Shown here: positions 16,587-26,718 of the stretch, in pieces | Layout of the letters: each line of letters starts with the position of its first letter | How positions within the stretch are numbered: the first letter of the stretch is position 1 | DNA from: Rusavskia elegans | Taxonomy: Eukaryota; Ascomycota; Lecanoromycetes; Teloschistales; Teloschistaceae | Assembly (NCBI GenBank): GCA_011316305.1 | Contig: SAUG01000211.1 | Location: 1-26,718, forward strand | Length of the DNA: 26,718 nt | Direction: 5' to 3' | Position numbers and translations under genes: made by a program | Notes under the pieces: model-generated | Told to the model about the DNA's origin: nothing | The model's database searches: none | The model's input: only the letters and a program-made list of their open reading frames with translations

Positions 16587-18766
16587 CTACGGGCTGCCAG
16601 CCTCATCCATGGAATGGTTGATCATGCTTCCAGATATCGCCTTCTCTTCGCCATACAACACCATCTCTCGTCCCCTTCCTGTATTCCACCAGTTGGCACA
16701 AAGCGCCGCACGATCAAGATCCATTTCACCATTGCTCATTACGTCCCAAAGCCGATTGTTGCACACATGCCGAAGGACTGGGTCTTGTACTAGATAGCAC
16801 AATCGAGCTGCAACCGGGAGCCAATCCTCCAAAGCTTCAAGCTGGAGGCACGGGAGGGAGTGGATGAGTGCAAGTACCAGCGCGGCTTGTTCGGACACGG
16901 GTTGGGCGTCATCTTCGCCATTCCTTGATAAGCTGGCTAGTGGTTGTGACGTTGCACTCTCGACACGGAAGCGTACAATCTCGAGAAGGGTAGAAGGAAG
17001 TAGCGGCCGCTGCGCCGATATCAGTGAAGGTGGAGAGGTTATTCGCACGAGCTGCGTAAACGCTAGACGAAACTGTCGCGGCGATAACGATCGCGGGAAA
17101 ACCTAAACGATAAGTTACGTTACCATCTATATACTAGGGTTCATACGACAAACCTCAAAAAGCATTTCGGTGTACGTTTCAATACGGGAAGCCGCCAGTT
17201 CAATGTTGTGCGGCGCGGCCAGGACTGCTAGCATGACACTATGTGCTGCCTCGAAAGCCTCGAGTGAGTTTCGCCCGTCATTTGTTCCTAAGTATGGCCA
17301 CGCTGCACTTGCCAGTAAGTCGTCGGCGGTTTTGGTATTCAAGATAGAGGTGAAATGCTCTGCAGTATTCAGGAAGTATGTATCCAAACACCTGTCTAGT
17401 GGGTGCTGCGGCATCACGCCAATTTCCGTTGGTCTTAATTGGCTCAGTAACGCTTCAGCGAACATGGGATACTGGGAAATGATATCGACAGCAGTCAGAT
17501 AGACGAAGGAGTACTGCGATAGAGTGTCTGTACCCAAGTGAGACGATATAAAGTAAAGACTGCGGAGAATTTTGAGCATCTCCATCGCGGAATGAGGCAC
17601 TGTATCCGTCAGTAATCATGTGCTCAGGAGGAGAATCCCGGTCACGGACCGTTCTCCTTCGGTATAAGGTTGTCACTCAGTAAGCGCCCCGTGTAAGCTG
17701 TCAAGATAATTACTACAGAAAACATGCTGGATCTGAGAACGCGCCATAGCAGAGGCAACGTTCTTTGAATGGTGTTGACAGATAGGAACAGATCTTCCTC
17801 GGACGCATCTACTTCTGATAGTTTGTTTTGTCGCCACTGGACGCACAAAGACCTCGAAACTTCGAAGAGATCCTGTAGTAGCCGTAATAGAGTTATCGAG
17901 TCGGTGGCATGCTCGACTGAGAAAGCTGCGAGCCGCGAGAGTTGGCCCAAATCAGCTACCAACGGCCCCGAAGCTATAGATTGGAGCTGCAGGTAGCTGT
18001 GAGATGTGGCCGACCAGTCGAATTTCTTGCCCACGGTCTCTAACACGTCTGCATCTATGGTCCCAAGGAAATAGCCCTGGTGAACACCACTTCCTGAGAA
18101 GTATGCCGCCTCTATTAGCGTGGGGAGTAGCAAGTCATGATCCAAAGCATGTCTCATCGATACGCCCAGAAGATCGAAGACCTGGCTGACAGCAATGACT
18201 AAAGCCCGGTCTGTGACGACGGATCTGGATGACTCATTCCGTACGCTTAGATTGACCGAGATCACCAAATCATGCTGTAATCTGGTAGAGATCCCGCTAT
18301 AACATCGGCTTTGCAATCCTTGCAGCAGCCCTGAAAGGACCAATGCCTGTTTTGACTGAGGTGATGCTCCGGTCGTACCTTTTATGACCGCGGCAGTCCA
18401 TTCTTCTAGAGCCAAGCTTCTCGGAGTTTCGGCTGGTTTTGGTGTGTGGGAAGTGTCATGCAGTCGTAGTAAGTGATAGCTTGCAGATCTGAATATACCG
18501 ATAACACCAACAACGATTTGTAAATTGGTCGAGGGACCCCATATAGCTGGAGTTACAAGAATCTGGGATGTGAGGAGCGTTACATTAGATGGATTTGCAA
18601 GTAGAGCAAGTAGTCTCGCAGCGGAGCTTAGCAGACTTCTCGTTATCAGCTCGGACCCCATTCATGTTCATGAAAGAAGGTACCTCGAGATACCTTGCTC
18701 GTCCGATGCGCTCTGTAATGCGCGAAGTAATGCTGTCAAGGACTTTTCTATGGGCATTGCAGGCAT
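16587..18766 (-). CDS. Large helical protein resembling peroxin 8 (Pex8-like)
   Basis: Gene structure is well supported; the product name is less certain. Exons (minus): 18766-18684, 18626-17650, 17599-17154 and 17102-16587, giving 673 aa. Introns 2 and 3 (50 and 51 bp) are canonical and rejoin text such as KEN/VPHSAMEMLKILRSLYF and EMLFE/VFPRSLSPRQFRLAF. Intron 1 is less certain: donor GTACCT at 18683 with acceptor CTAAG ending at 18627 keeps frame, but other acceptors (for example after 18639) also fit. The N-terminus would be MPAMPIEKSLTALLRALQ. The whole protein is alpha-helical and Leu-rich, without membrane spans or catalytic motifs. Phrases such as NPSNVTLLTSQIL, GYFLGTIDADV, WRQNKLSEVDASEEDLFL and PQHPLDRCLDTYFLNTAEHF recall fungal proteins annotated as peroxisomal Pex8 or Pex17, and the length is near that of yeast-type Pex8. 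Pex8 links docking and RING complexes in matrix protein import. No C-terminal SKL-type signal is present. Confidence 0.7.
18677..18696. repeat. Short hairpin at the first splice donor of the Pex8-like gene
   Basis: AAGGTA at 18677-18682 is mirrored by TACCTT at 18691-18696 around an 8-nt loop. On the minus strand both candidate donors of intron 1 (GTATCT starting at 18693, GTACCT starting at 18683) fall in this element. It shares the AAGGTACC word with the repeat near 11366. Confidence 0.4.
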
Positions 18767-19027
18767 TATACTGCAAGCGAAGGCTCACACGAACAAGCAG
18801 ATGACACGACCTATGATCTCTACATGGCGACGAGTTGTAACAAAGTACCCAAGAATATCGCTGTCGGAATCATAAAGCTTCAAATTCCGTCCTTCCGCTC
18901 TGCCTCGGCTGTTTTTAGCGCCTCTCAGCGCGAGCCAGCTGGATGTCAGACATTCAGAACGCTACAAATATTCCAGTCAATGAAGGTGGAGTTTCAAGCC
19001 TGACCGCAAGCTTCACCATGGTCAACT
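18767..19027. promoter_or_regulatory. Shared divergent promoter, Pex8-like and TMEM170-like genes
   Basis: About 260 bp separate the two divergent starts. Two short upstream ORFs precede the TMEM170-like ATG on the plus strand: ATG at 18980 (7 codons plus stop, ending 19003) and ATG at 19018 (10 codons plus stop, ending 19050). The second overlaps the main start out of frame and has the better context, TTCACCATGG. Confidence 0.5.
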
Positions 19028-19505
19028 ATGTCTTTGTCGGACCACCATAAGACTCCACACTTCCCAGCGCTGTATTGGCCAATAAGCGTGCTGCCAGGAG
19101 AGCCGCAGTATCTTTACACTGTCCAGGATGCTTGGCGATTTACGCTCTTCTGGACACTCATTGTGTTTGAGGTGTGCCATCTAGCAGCCAGCAGCTATGC
19201 GCTTGTTGTGCAGTGGAGGAACTGGAAGGTCATGCTTGGAGTCGTATTAGTTTACGGCGTGTTGGCTGGCGTGGAGGCACTCATGGCAGGGAGCGTCGTC
19301 GGCCTGCTGTACGTTCACTATCATTCGGGCAGCACACTGATGCCTTCTCGAAAAACACCTATAGCTGACACATGTGATGACCAGACTCGGCGCCGTGTAC
19401 AAAGCGGGTGACTTCCGAATGTCAACATGGATACCATTCATATGGGCCATTATCAACGTCCTCGTCCTGATATTGTCATCTTTCTCAATTCAAGGCGGAC
19501 TTTAG
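19028..19505 (+). CDS. TMEM170-family small integral membrane protein
   Basis: Exons 19028-19308 and 19385-19505 with a 76-bp intron (GTACGT...AGCTGACAC...ACCAG) give 133 aa. Three hydrophobic segments are visible: about 38-62 (LFWTLIVFEVCHLAASSYALVV region), 69-96, and 110-126, followed by the end SIQGGL. Text such as FPALYWPISVLPGEPQYLY, DAWRFTLFWT and MSTWIPFIWAIINVLVLILSSFS is typical of the fungal TMEM170 (Tmemb_170) family. In animals TMEM170A shapes ER sheets and nuclear envelope and pore formation; the fungal role is not established. The splice restores GLLLGAVYKAGDF, which is conserved in the family; unspliced, the protein would end in a polar tail. The start is uncertain: an ATG at 19018 in a stronger context opens a different, short frame. 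Confidence 0.85.
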
Positions 19506-20388
19506 GTCGTAGGGCAATTGTGAATGAAAAGACGCTACGGAATACTGGGAAAGCATCAGTCTTTGCCCGAAACTATCTTCAAGAACACGGATCCACGCGT
19601 ATGATCGGCTTATCCATCAATACCGAATGGGGCATCGCCTTCCTTACGACGACCCTCCATTGGTTCGCCTAGATGATGATTTACGCCGGCGGCCCAGCGC
19701 TCCTCCGACTATGAGAACGAAGCTGAACTATGGGAGAACGACAATGGTCCTCACAAACACTGGCGTTATTCGGCAGACCCCAACTACAGCGATGACTTGC
19801 CAAGCGGATCTAAACTCCCGATTGTAATAGAGTAAAGTGTTGGTGCTTCTACGGAGTAATACTCGGTACTCCGGAAACTGGGGTTGCACGGACCCGCTGT
19901 CTTAGACTCTCGCTCGCATTAGTGTCCTGTCTATTCGCGATGACACATTGCTACGTCATCCCTTCCGCAATGTTGCGGCACCATATCCATGACTTCGCGA
20001 AGGGAGGATAGTAATGAAAGGGGAGCTCTGTTTCATTCCTACTGCTAGCAGAATTGAAAGCCCAAACTGCTGTAATGCCATTAAAAAGATACTACAAAGT
20101 ACTTCCCAAAAAAAGATTGAATGCATAAGCGCGCGGGCGCTAAGGATTGCCCCACCGCAGTGATCCCTGTAATTGATCGACCAGCACTTCGGTTGCCTTG
20201 TAGGACGACATTTCTTCTAGCTCTGCTCTGTTCACCAGGCAGCGTTGGAGTGCAACAGAAGCTCTCGCCCATCACTTAATTCGTCGTCCTCCTATTGTAA
20301 TCCTCGCTACTGTGGCTGTCTTTATGACGCCTTTCTCTTCGCCATCGTTCCTTCTATCCCACTTCCCGCACTTGCCGAAAGCTATGTA
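19506..20388. other. Intergenic region before the deubiquitinase gene
   Basis: These 883 bp hold the TMEM170-like 3' UTR, a doubtful small ORF (19524-19826) and the promoter and leader of the deubiquitinase. A hairpin CGGAGTA/TACTCCG sits at 19852-19873, matching the TACTCCGTA words at 3326 and 14544. The frame of the deubiquitinase is open upstream of its ATG to about 20245 but without another ATG in frame, so 20389 is taken as the start. Confidence 0.5.
19524..19826 (+). CDS. Doubtful small gene or decayed fragment
   Basis: From an ATG at 19524 the frame reads MKRRYGILGKHQSLPETI... to Arg at 19598. A GTATGA donor at 19599 and a CCCAG acceptor ending at 19697 would define a 99-bp intron, and the frame resumes at 19698 with protein-like acidic and polar text (SDYENEAELWENDNGPHKHW) to a TAA at 19824-19826, about 67 aa in all. 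The presumed intron also reads like protein in another frame (DRLIHQYRMGHRLPYDDPP), so a pseudogene with two compensating frameshifts is an alternative. Its start lies only 18 bp after the TMEM170-like stop, which is very close for a separate fungal gene; a 3' UTR or alternative 3' exon is also possible. No family was recognised. Confidence 0.25.
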
Positions 20389-23300
20389 ATGGAATCTTTT
20401 CCACAAGTCCCTCCCGCCACGTCCGACCGAGCAGTGTCTGCCGGGCCTCACCGAAATCCCATGGAAGACTCTGACTCCTCACTAACAAGAAAACGTCCAC
20501 GCCTCGACAGCGGAAGCCGGTCATACAGAAGCATGTCCGCCGATCGACTCGTGTCTTCACCTTCTGCCAAGTTGTGCGTTATAGCACGTACTACGCCTCC
20601 GTTGGACACTTACCATATCGAACCAGCTTCAAGGGAACATATGGACCTCACGCATGACAGCACGCCAAGCAAAATGACCATCAATATCCGTGATGCTGCC
20701 TCGGAGAGTTGCCTTGCGTCTACCGCACCGATCGACGACATCATTACACATCAAACCAACGATAGGGACGAACTAGCGAACTCGAGTGATCCAGATCTCC
20801 CTAAGCGGCCCCCTTCATCTTCTCCAAATCATGTCTCCCCTCCGTCTTCGTCCTCCCGAAGCCCAGAGATTGAGGTGGCCGAGGTAGAAGACATCAGTCA
20901 GGAACCTGGTCATACCAAATGGCGAACACTTGCCAGTGCTCACGATCCCATCAAAACACCCGACGACCTTTGGGCTATCTTTCCTTATCGCGATCGGACA
21001 CAAAACCTTTGGGAAGCGGCTGAGGAGCTCTGTCGCCAGTTCCATCACCGTAGGTTCACAGGTAGCTTCATAGGTTCTCTACTCACATGCAGTAGGTCCG
21101 AGCGAGGATCGTGCCTTATTGAGGGAACTTGCAAACTGGATTCGTCAATATCTAGCGGTCACCAGGGCTCATTCTCCACAGCAACTGGAGGGATACAATG
21201 AGGAAAATGGGTTTTGGATCCATCTGGTTCGAGTAATCAATACTCTTTGCAAGCGAAGGTTAGTCAAAATCCATGTTCAGGGCCTCTACGGGACCGGCTA
21301 AGGGTAATAGCACTAGAGCCAACAACGTCCTACCTCTCCCGTTTCGGCAGAATCATAGCATTGAAGACAGCGAAGTCTTCGAAGATGTCCTCGCATCGTT
21401 TGCCGCTCTCACCTTTCGCATGGTTGAGATGGATTGTCACACGCTAGAGACTGTGTCTACTGACGAACATGCAAAGCAAGAACTTATATCATTTGGATAC
21501 CTCGAGTGGTTAGCCTCGATCCTCACTTCGGATGAAAGCCAGTCACCACTATGGAGACATCTCCGACATGTGTACGGCTGCAACGCCGCAACGGCACTTC
21601 CCATCATCGAAGAAGAAATCTGCAGGTCGTCTTTCAATGGAATGGCATTGCTGTCACAACTGTTGCGCTGCAAGCTCAGTCGCGCCCGCGACATACCAAA
21701 TTTCATTACGAGAATCGAATCTGTCTTCGAAATTGTAACTCAGATGGTAGACCGCTACCAAATACAACGCCACAACGTCCCAGCGCCTGAAGTTGACGCT
21801 CCGTCTTTGGGACAGACGACTCTGACCGCGGCGTACGATTTCTTCCTGGCCACGGATGCCATCCTTCAAACCTCAATCAGCAAACAGGTTCCGGCTTTAA
21901 CCCATGACATTTGCCAAACAATGCTATGCCATCTCTCTGCTCTCCTTCGGAAAATCGCAACCGCTGCTGATGATATGATCATTGGAAAACTCAAGGAGCA
22001 GCTTGAGTTGACCCAGAGAACCTCCGTGGAGGCCATTCCCGTCATCGTTGAAGAGTCGTGGAAATTCCATATGTTCAGAAAATGCTTCCTAGAAGGTCGA
22101 ATGGAAATACGCATACAAGGCGTCGAATCGATGCAGCGTGGATTGGTGGAGATACATCACCTCTACATACAGGATGTTCACATTACCCAGTGGCATCCGA
22201 TAGTACTATTCCTGAGCGACTTCATCATCGACAATAAGCTGATCGACTATCTTATTGGTGTTGAGTCCCACCCGAGGCTGATCCGGCTTGCCGGGAATAT
22301 CATTGGTTTCCTTATCGTCACCCATCGGTACACTGAGGCGGAATCTGATAAGATCTGGCATACCGTCAAAACGAGCCAGGATCCTGGTGTGGTTGGTGCC
22401 GTCTTGCAGATGCTACCAAACATTTTCACCATCTCGGACTACCCGCTACTTCTTTATTTTGTGGGGAAGCTGAGTGAGATCCCCCTCAGCGCCTGGGATG
22501 CCAGAATGACTGCTTATGCAGAATCTCTGTTTCACAGTATGATTTCGAAATGGAAAGGACTCAAACAAGGATTTATAGACGGATCGCCATATCATTGTTG
22601 CATCAAGCTCATACAAGAGGCATCCGTCTACAGCTCCTCGGCTTTTCACAAACGCAGGTCCATATATTTGTTTGCAAATCGGATGCTTGAGGTTCTTCTC
22701 CGGGTCGGGCCTTCTGACCAGGATCGGCTGCGCATATACCAAGATTGTATACGGCATATTGCAGGAAGAACAGCATTGGCAACGGGTAGTATCTCCATAA
22801 TCAACACACTTCTCCGTCATGACACAAAAATGGACATATCAACATTAGCAAAGGAATATGGTCTGGTTGGCCTAGTCATCGCTGAGTTCGAACACATTAC
22901 AGCCCAGATGTCCCCAGGCCTCCAGGATCAACGCAGCTTCGATGAATGCATGACGGCTCGGCTAGAGCTTCTCCAGAACATCATTACCTTTAGTCCAGAC
23001 TCCCTCGATGCAGATGATGGTTGGCGCCTTTGGGATGTAACGGTTGGATCTAAGGCTCCCAACGATGTGGCACGTGACTCGGCGTTGATAATGCTTTACA
23101 ATGCCACCAACAGCCTGAGGAAACGCAATCCCTTCGTCAACGCTTGCATTAGCGAATACTTACCAAGGCTTGCTCCTCGATTCTTTACAAGGAACATCCT
23201 CTACTTCGTGAACCAAGTCATTCAGCATAAGAGCTTCTTGAGCCAGACCGAGCATGACGCTGAGAGCTTGCAGCCTGACAAAGCGGCCATTGACATGTTG

Positions 23301-26300
23301 TGGCGCATTGCCTTATTCGCTCCACCTGATACTGTTGAACGCAAAGCTAAAGAACTACTTGTCAGCACATACCTGGACTCGCCCAAAACTCAAGGTGCGC
23401 CGAAAGCTGCAATCGAGCGTATGCATGTGGAAGTAGTAGAGCGCTGCGTCCGCCAACTTACCACCGCGGCTTCTCGTTTGAAATCGTTCACTGATGGCAC
23501 ATCAAGTGGCGAAGATGAGCCGATGGTAATCGTCGCTGCGGATGAAGAAGTACATTCACAACGTCTCCTCTTCTCGCGGTCGCTCTTGATCTTGAAGGAG
23601 CTCTTTGATCGGATTCGAAGTCACCCGTCCTACAGCCCAGTACCTTCAACCCATTCCCAGATACAAAGCGACGTAGAGGAAATCAATGGTGTTCCCGTCA
23701 CGATCCGTTACCAGCCTTTCAGCGGAGGTACTAACCGCCCAATGAAGTCCCTGCAAGTGGGCGACTTGGAAAAAGTCCAGGACCTGACGCAACGTTTCGG
23801 GGCTCTCACTGGCTTTGCGAAATTTACCGTTATCGTTGGGGGCCAAAAACTTGATCTAAATGAGTGCTGCGATCTGACGCTACGAGAAACACGACTACAC
23901 GACAAAGGGCTGTTCCTCGTCAAGAAGATCCATGGTAACGAAATCATGCCGGACCTGACGCAAGCTCGTGTGCTCAAGCCTCTCGAAGCGGAAGTTATGG
24001 GATATTTCTCCGAGTTCTACCGGTTCCTGTCCTTGGATGAGGCAATGTCGATCGACGTAAGTTTGACTCGTTTTCTGAAGATGATTGATAGATTGCTCAG
24101 ACGACGCAGGTTTTGGAATTCCTTAAAGCCTTTCCACCCAATGATGGTGTGATTTCCCTGATCAGTTCTAAAAACTCCTCGATCGAGGATGTGTTCCCAT
24201 CTGCAACACCTTGTAAGGCCTTGTATTCTATGTACACATATGAGCTGTGTCTTGAGATTTCGCTTCAGAATGTGAGCTCAATCCTGGATTATCACCTGCA
24301 GCAAGCAATTGATACATCGCAGGGTTCTCCAAGCCAAGACTTCATTTGTCATGGCATCCAGATGATGGCCAGAAGCCTGACGAGCAAAACTGGTACCGGG
24401 GCTTCACTAAACCTCCCTGGCGAAAACCGGGCGGTAGCCGGCTTAGTCAAGTGTCTTCTTAGATTTCTGAAAGGTGAGCACCAGACGACCATGGAACGAA
24501 AAGTCTCTAATTCGTTCCCATCATCAGAAGCTGCACGGACCGATTCTTCCAATAAGATACTGTCGGAGGAAGGCCCGCTTGTGGACCGCCTCCTTTCTCT
24601 AGTCGATCTTGCAGACGAAACCAAAGAACTGTCACTAGCTGAATCTTTGATATGCGGGTCGCTAGGCTGCATTCTCGAAGCATCACTCCATTCCGAATCC
24701 TTTTTCGAGAGCTTCAAAAATGCTGGTCGATTTAGAGTGCTTCTAAAAAGGGCACTACTCCTCGATCAGAGACGTTCTATCCGGTTTGGCACAGCTATGG
24801 CTATCAGTAGTATATGCAACCATCCCACGTAAGATAATTTCCTTCGAGGAAACGCCTCGTCTGCTAAAACTTCTGTCAGTCTCGAATCGCCTAAGAAATA
24901 CCTTTTCGCTTCCTACTGTTGGGAATGTCTTGTCACCATAATTCCAGAGACTTTGCAACACGGTCGCAATTGTGAGGACTTTTACGGTGTTACAACAACT
25001 ATACTACGCAATCTTGATGATTCATACCGACGAAACCTCGATTTGACTGCGTACGTTCAGACCTGGACCAATTTGCTCCTTGAGCACCATCATGACGAGG
25101 TTTGTTGGCTCCTGATGCTCGACTCAAGTAGAGCCTCACTGATCAATCATAGTTCGCTGGCCGAGATAATCTGGACCGTGTAATATATGGCATCTCAGAT
25201 CTTATTCAATGGTGCATTCAATACATCAAATCAATGAAAAAGCCGCTCAAAATCAGGTAAGTCTGCACCGTGACCCCAAAAGATGCTCGCCGCTCATGAA
25301 CGTAGCGGTAATCTCATGGAGTTACTTCTCCGTGCTCATCTGTTCCCGGAAATCTCGCAGCCCACGGGAGAAGGTCCGATCTCGACCACTACACCAGTTC
25401 TCCATTCCAAAACAAGGGACAACCTTTACAGCATCGTCTTTGCTCTTTGCAATGACATTGAAGACTACCATAAGCTACTGAAGTTGGTCAGAAGCTTGCT
25501 GCCACAAGGTGAAGGACCTCAGGCCTGGTCTTGGGGCATAGCTCAAACTGCGGAAGACTACAGCTATGACACGAACTGGAACTTCGAACGCAGCAACGCA
25601 ATCCGCTCACCTGCTGGGTATCCGGGACTGAGAAACTTGACCAACACCTGCTACATGAATTCTCTACTGACACAGCTCTTTCTGAACGTTGAATTTCGAA
25701 ATTTTATGCTGGACGCCGATATCGTCGACCGTAATCACAATCAACGTTTACTGGCAGAAACCAGGACCCTTTTTGGATTCATGCAAGACACTGCGCTCAG
25801 AGCTGTTGATACACAGGGTATTGCCGACTCCCTGATCAATTACGAAAATACCCTGATCGACGTGTCGGTGCAAATGGATGTAGATGAGTTCTACAACCTT
25901 CTTTTTGACAGATGGGAGAGTCAATTCCTTTCAGAAACCGTGAAAAAATCTTTCAGAAGATTTTATGGCGGCCAGCTTGTACAGCAAATCAAGTCCAAGG
26001 AGTGTCCGCACATCTCCGAGCGAGAGGAGCCGTTTTCCGCCATCCAATGTGATATTCAGGGCAAGACGAGCCTGACGGAGAGTCTAAGCGCATACGTGGG
26101 AGGTGACATGATGGAGGGAGGTCTGTGTTCCAAGCTGATCCTGGTGTGAATCTCCACTAATTACTCTCCAGAGAACAAATACTCTTGCACTTCATGTGGG
26201 ACGTATGTCGATGCTGTCAAAAGGTATCCCTCTCCTACCGTACCTCAAACCGTCTTCTAAAACTGTGCAGAGCATGTCTCAAGGATATACCGGACAACCT

Positions 26301-26718
26301 GATCTTCCACCTCAAGAGGTTTGACTATGATGTCATGACAGGAATTAGACACAAGATCAACGATCGCTTCGAATTCCCCGAGAAAATTGACATGGCGCCC
26401 TACAACATTGAATACCTCCAAGACACCGAGCAACCCTTGTCTTCCGATTTGTTCGAACTTGTCGGTATCCTGGTTCATGCTGGCACAGCTGAATCTGGGC
26501 ATTATTATTCATTCATCAGAGAACGTCGCGCCAACCACGAGCCAGGGGCAAGCTGGGTCGAATTCAATGATGCAGACGTGACGCCCTTCAATCCATCGCA
26601 TATCCCAGACTGTTGCTTTGGAGGCATTGCCGAGCCCACTGGATATACAGCATACTCGAAGACTTACAGTGCTTATATGCTTTTTTACCGTAGAGTTCCA
26701 GCCCCTGATGCCGGCATC
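20389..26718 (+). CDS. Giant ubiquitin carboxyl-terminal hydrolase, USP34/USP9X type (3' end outside window)
   Basis: A cysteine deubiquitinase. Nine exons are visible: 20389-21049, 21096-21258, 21311-24056, 24101-24828, 24880-25099, 25153-25256, 25306-26120, 26172-26223 and 26271 to the window end; introns are 44-53 bp and GT-AG. They give 1979 residues in one continuous frame. Order: a disordered Ser/Pro-rich N-terminus with a basic KRPRLDSGSR stretch; a long helical, armadillo-like region (about 250-1050); a ubiquitin-like segment (VTIRYQPFSG...LFLVKKI, coded by about 23694-23922); more helices; then the USP domain with the Cys box GLRNLTNTCYMNS (Cys about 1656), VDEFYNLLFD, zinc-type motif YSCTSCG, FHLKRFDYD, and the His box SGHYYSF (His about 1907) with FNDADV (Asp about 1930). 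All catalytic residues are present. The domain ends at YMLFYRR near the window edge; relatives continue for several hundred more residues. The acceptor of intron 2 could be 5 nt further downstream. Confidence 0.93.

Noticed and set aside
20245..20388. N-terminal extension of the deubiquitinase frame
   Set aside because: The open frame begins at TTG and contains no ATG before 20389; likely 5' UTR.

Overview
This is nuclear DNA from a filamentous ascomycete (Pezizomycotina). The evidence is short GT-AG introns of about 44-99 bp with CTGAC/CTAAC-like branch sites, an AT-rich island with the dinucleotide signature of repeat-induced point mutation (RIP), and a gene set typical of that group: a PKA catalytic subunit starting [14 protein letters not shown], a Zrt3-like ZIP transporter and a USP34/USP9X-type giant deubiquitinase. 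The species cannot be named from the window.

Layout. Positions 1-~3205 are a gene-free, RIP-degraded island; CpA and TpG are nearly absent while CpG survives. The rest is ordinary, compact, gene-rich euchromatin. In order: a vacuolar-type ZIP zinc transporter (3585-5206, +, 3 exons); an NSRP1/CCDC55-like splicing factor (5996-7120, -) divergent from an NFKBIL1-like protein (7272-8186, +), sharing a 151-bp promoter; the PKA catalytic subunit (8749-10395, -, 4 exons, with a 28-nt last exon); a 1.6-kb regulatory interval; a HAD-IA phosphatase-like protein (11995-12792, +, 2 exons); a SprT-like zinc metalloprotease (13199-14296, -, 2 exons); an isoprenylcysteine carboxyl methyltransferase (14871-15794, +, 2 exons); a large helical protein resembling peroxin 8 (16587-18766, -, 4 exons); a TMEM170-family membrane protein (19028-19505, +, 2 exons); a doubtful small ORF (19524-19826); and a very large ubiquitin hydrolase (20389->26718, +, 9 exons visible) that runs off the right edge.

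These are mainly conserved housekeeping genes, not an operon or cluster. Links that can be drawn are NSRP1 with NFKBIL1 (both tied to pre-mRNA splicing in animals) and several membrane or organelle functions (zinc, prenyl-protein methylation, peroxisome, TMEM170). No tRNA, rRNA, CRISPR, intact transposon or biosynthetic cluster was seen. No clearly new multi-gene system was found. The most unusual items are the strictly CpA-directed RIP island with two inverted diverged blocks, a stop-free 63-bp intron in the HAD gene, introns that split or isolate key motifs (HExxH in the SprT-like gene, the FxxF tail in PKA), upstream ORFs on the TMEM170 gene, and a protein-like ORF trailing it by 18 bp.

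Exon coordinates were reconstructed by hand from splice signals, reading-frame continuity and family resemblance. Each multi-exon model closes in frame. Least certain are the first intron of the peroxin-8-like gene, the second intron of the deubiquitinase and the TMEM170 start.
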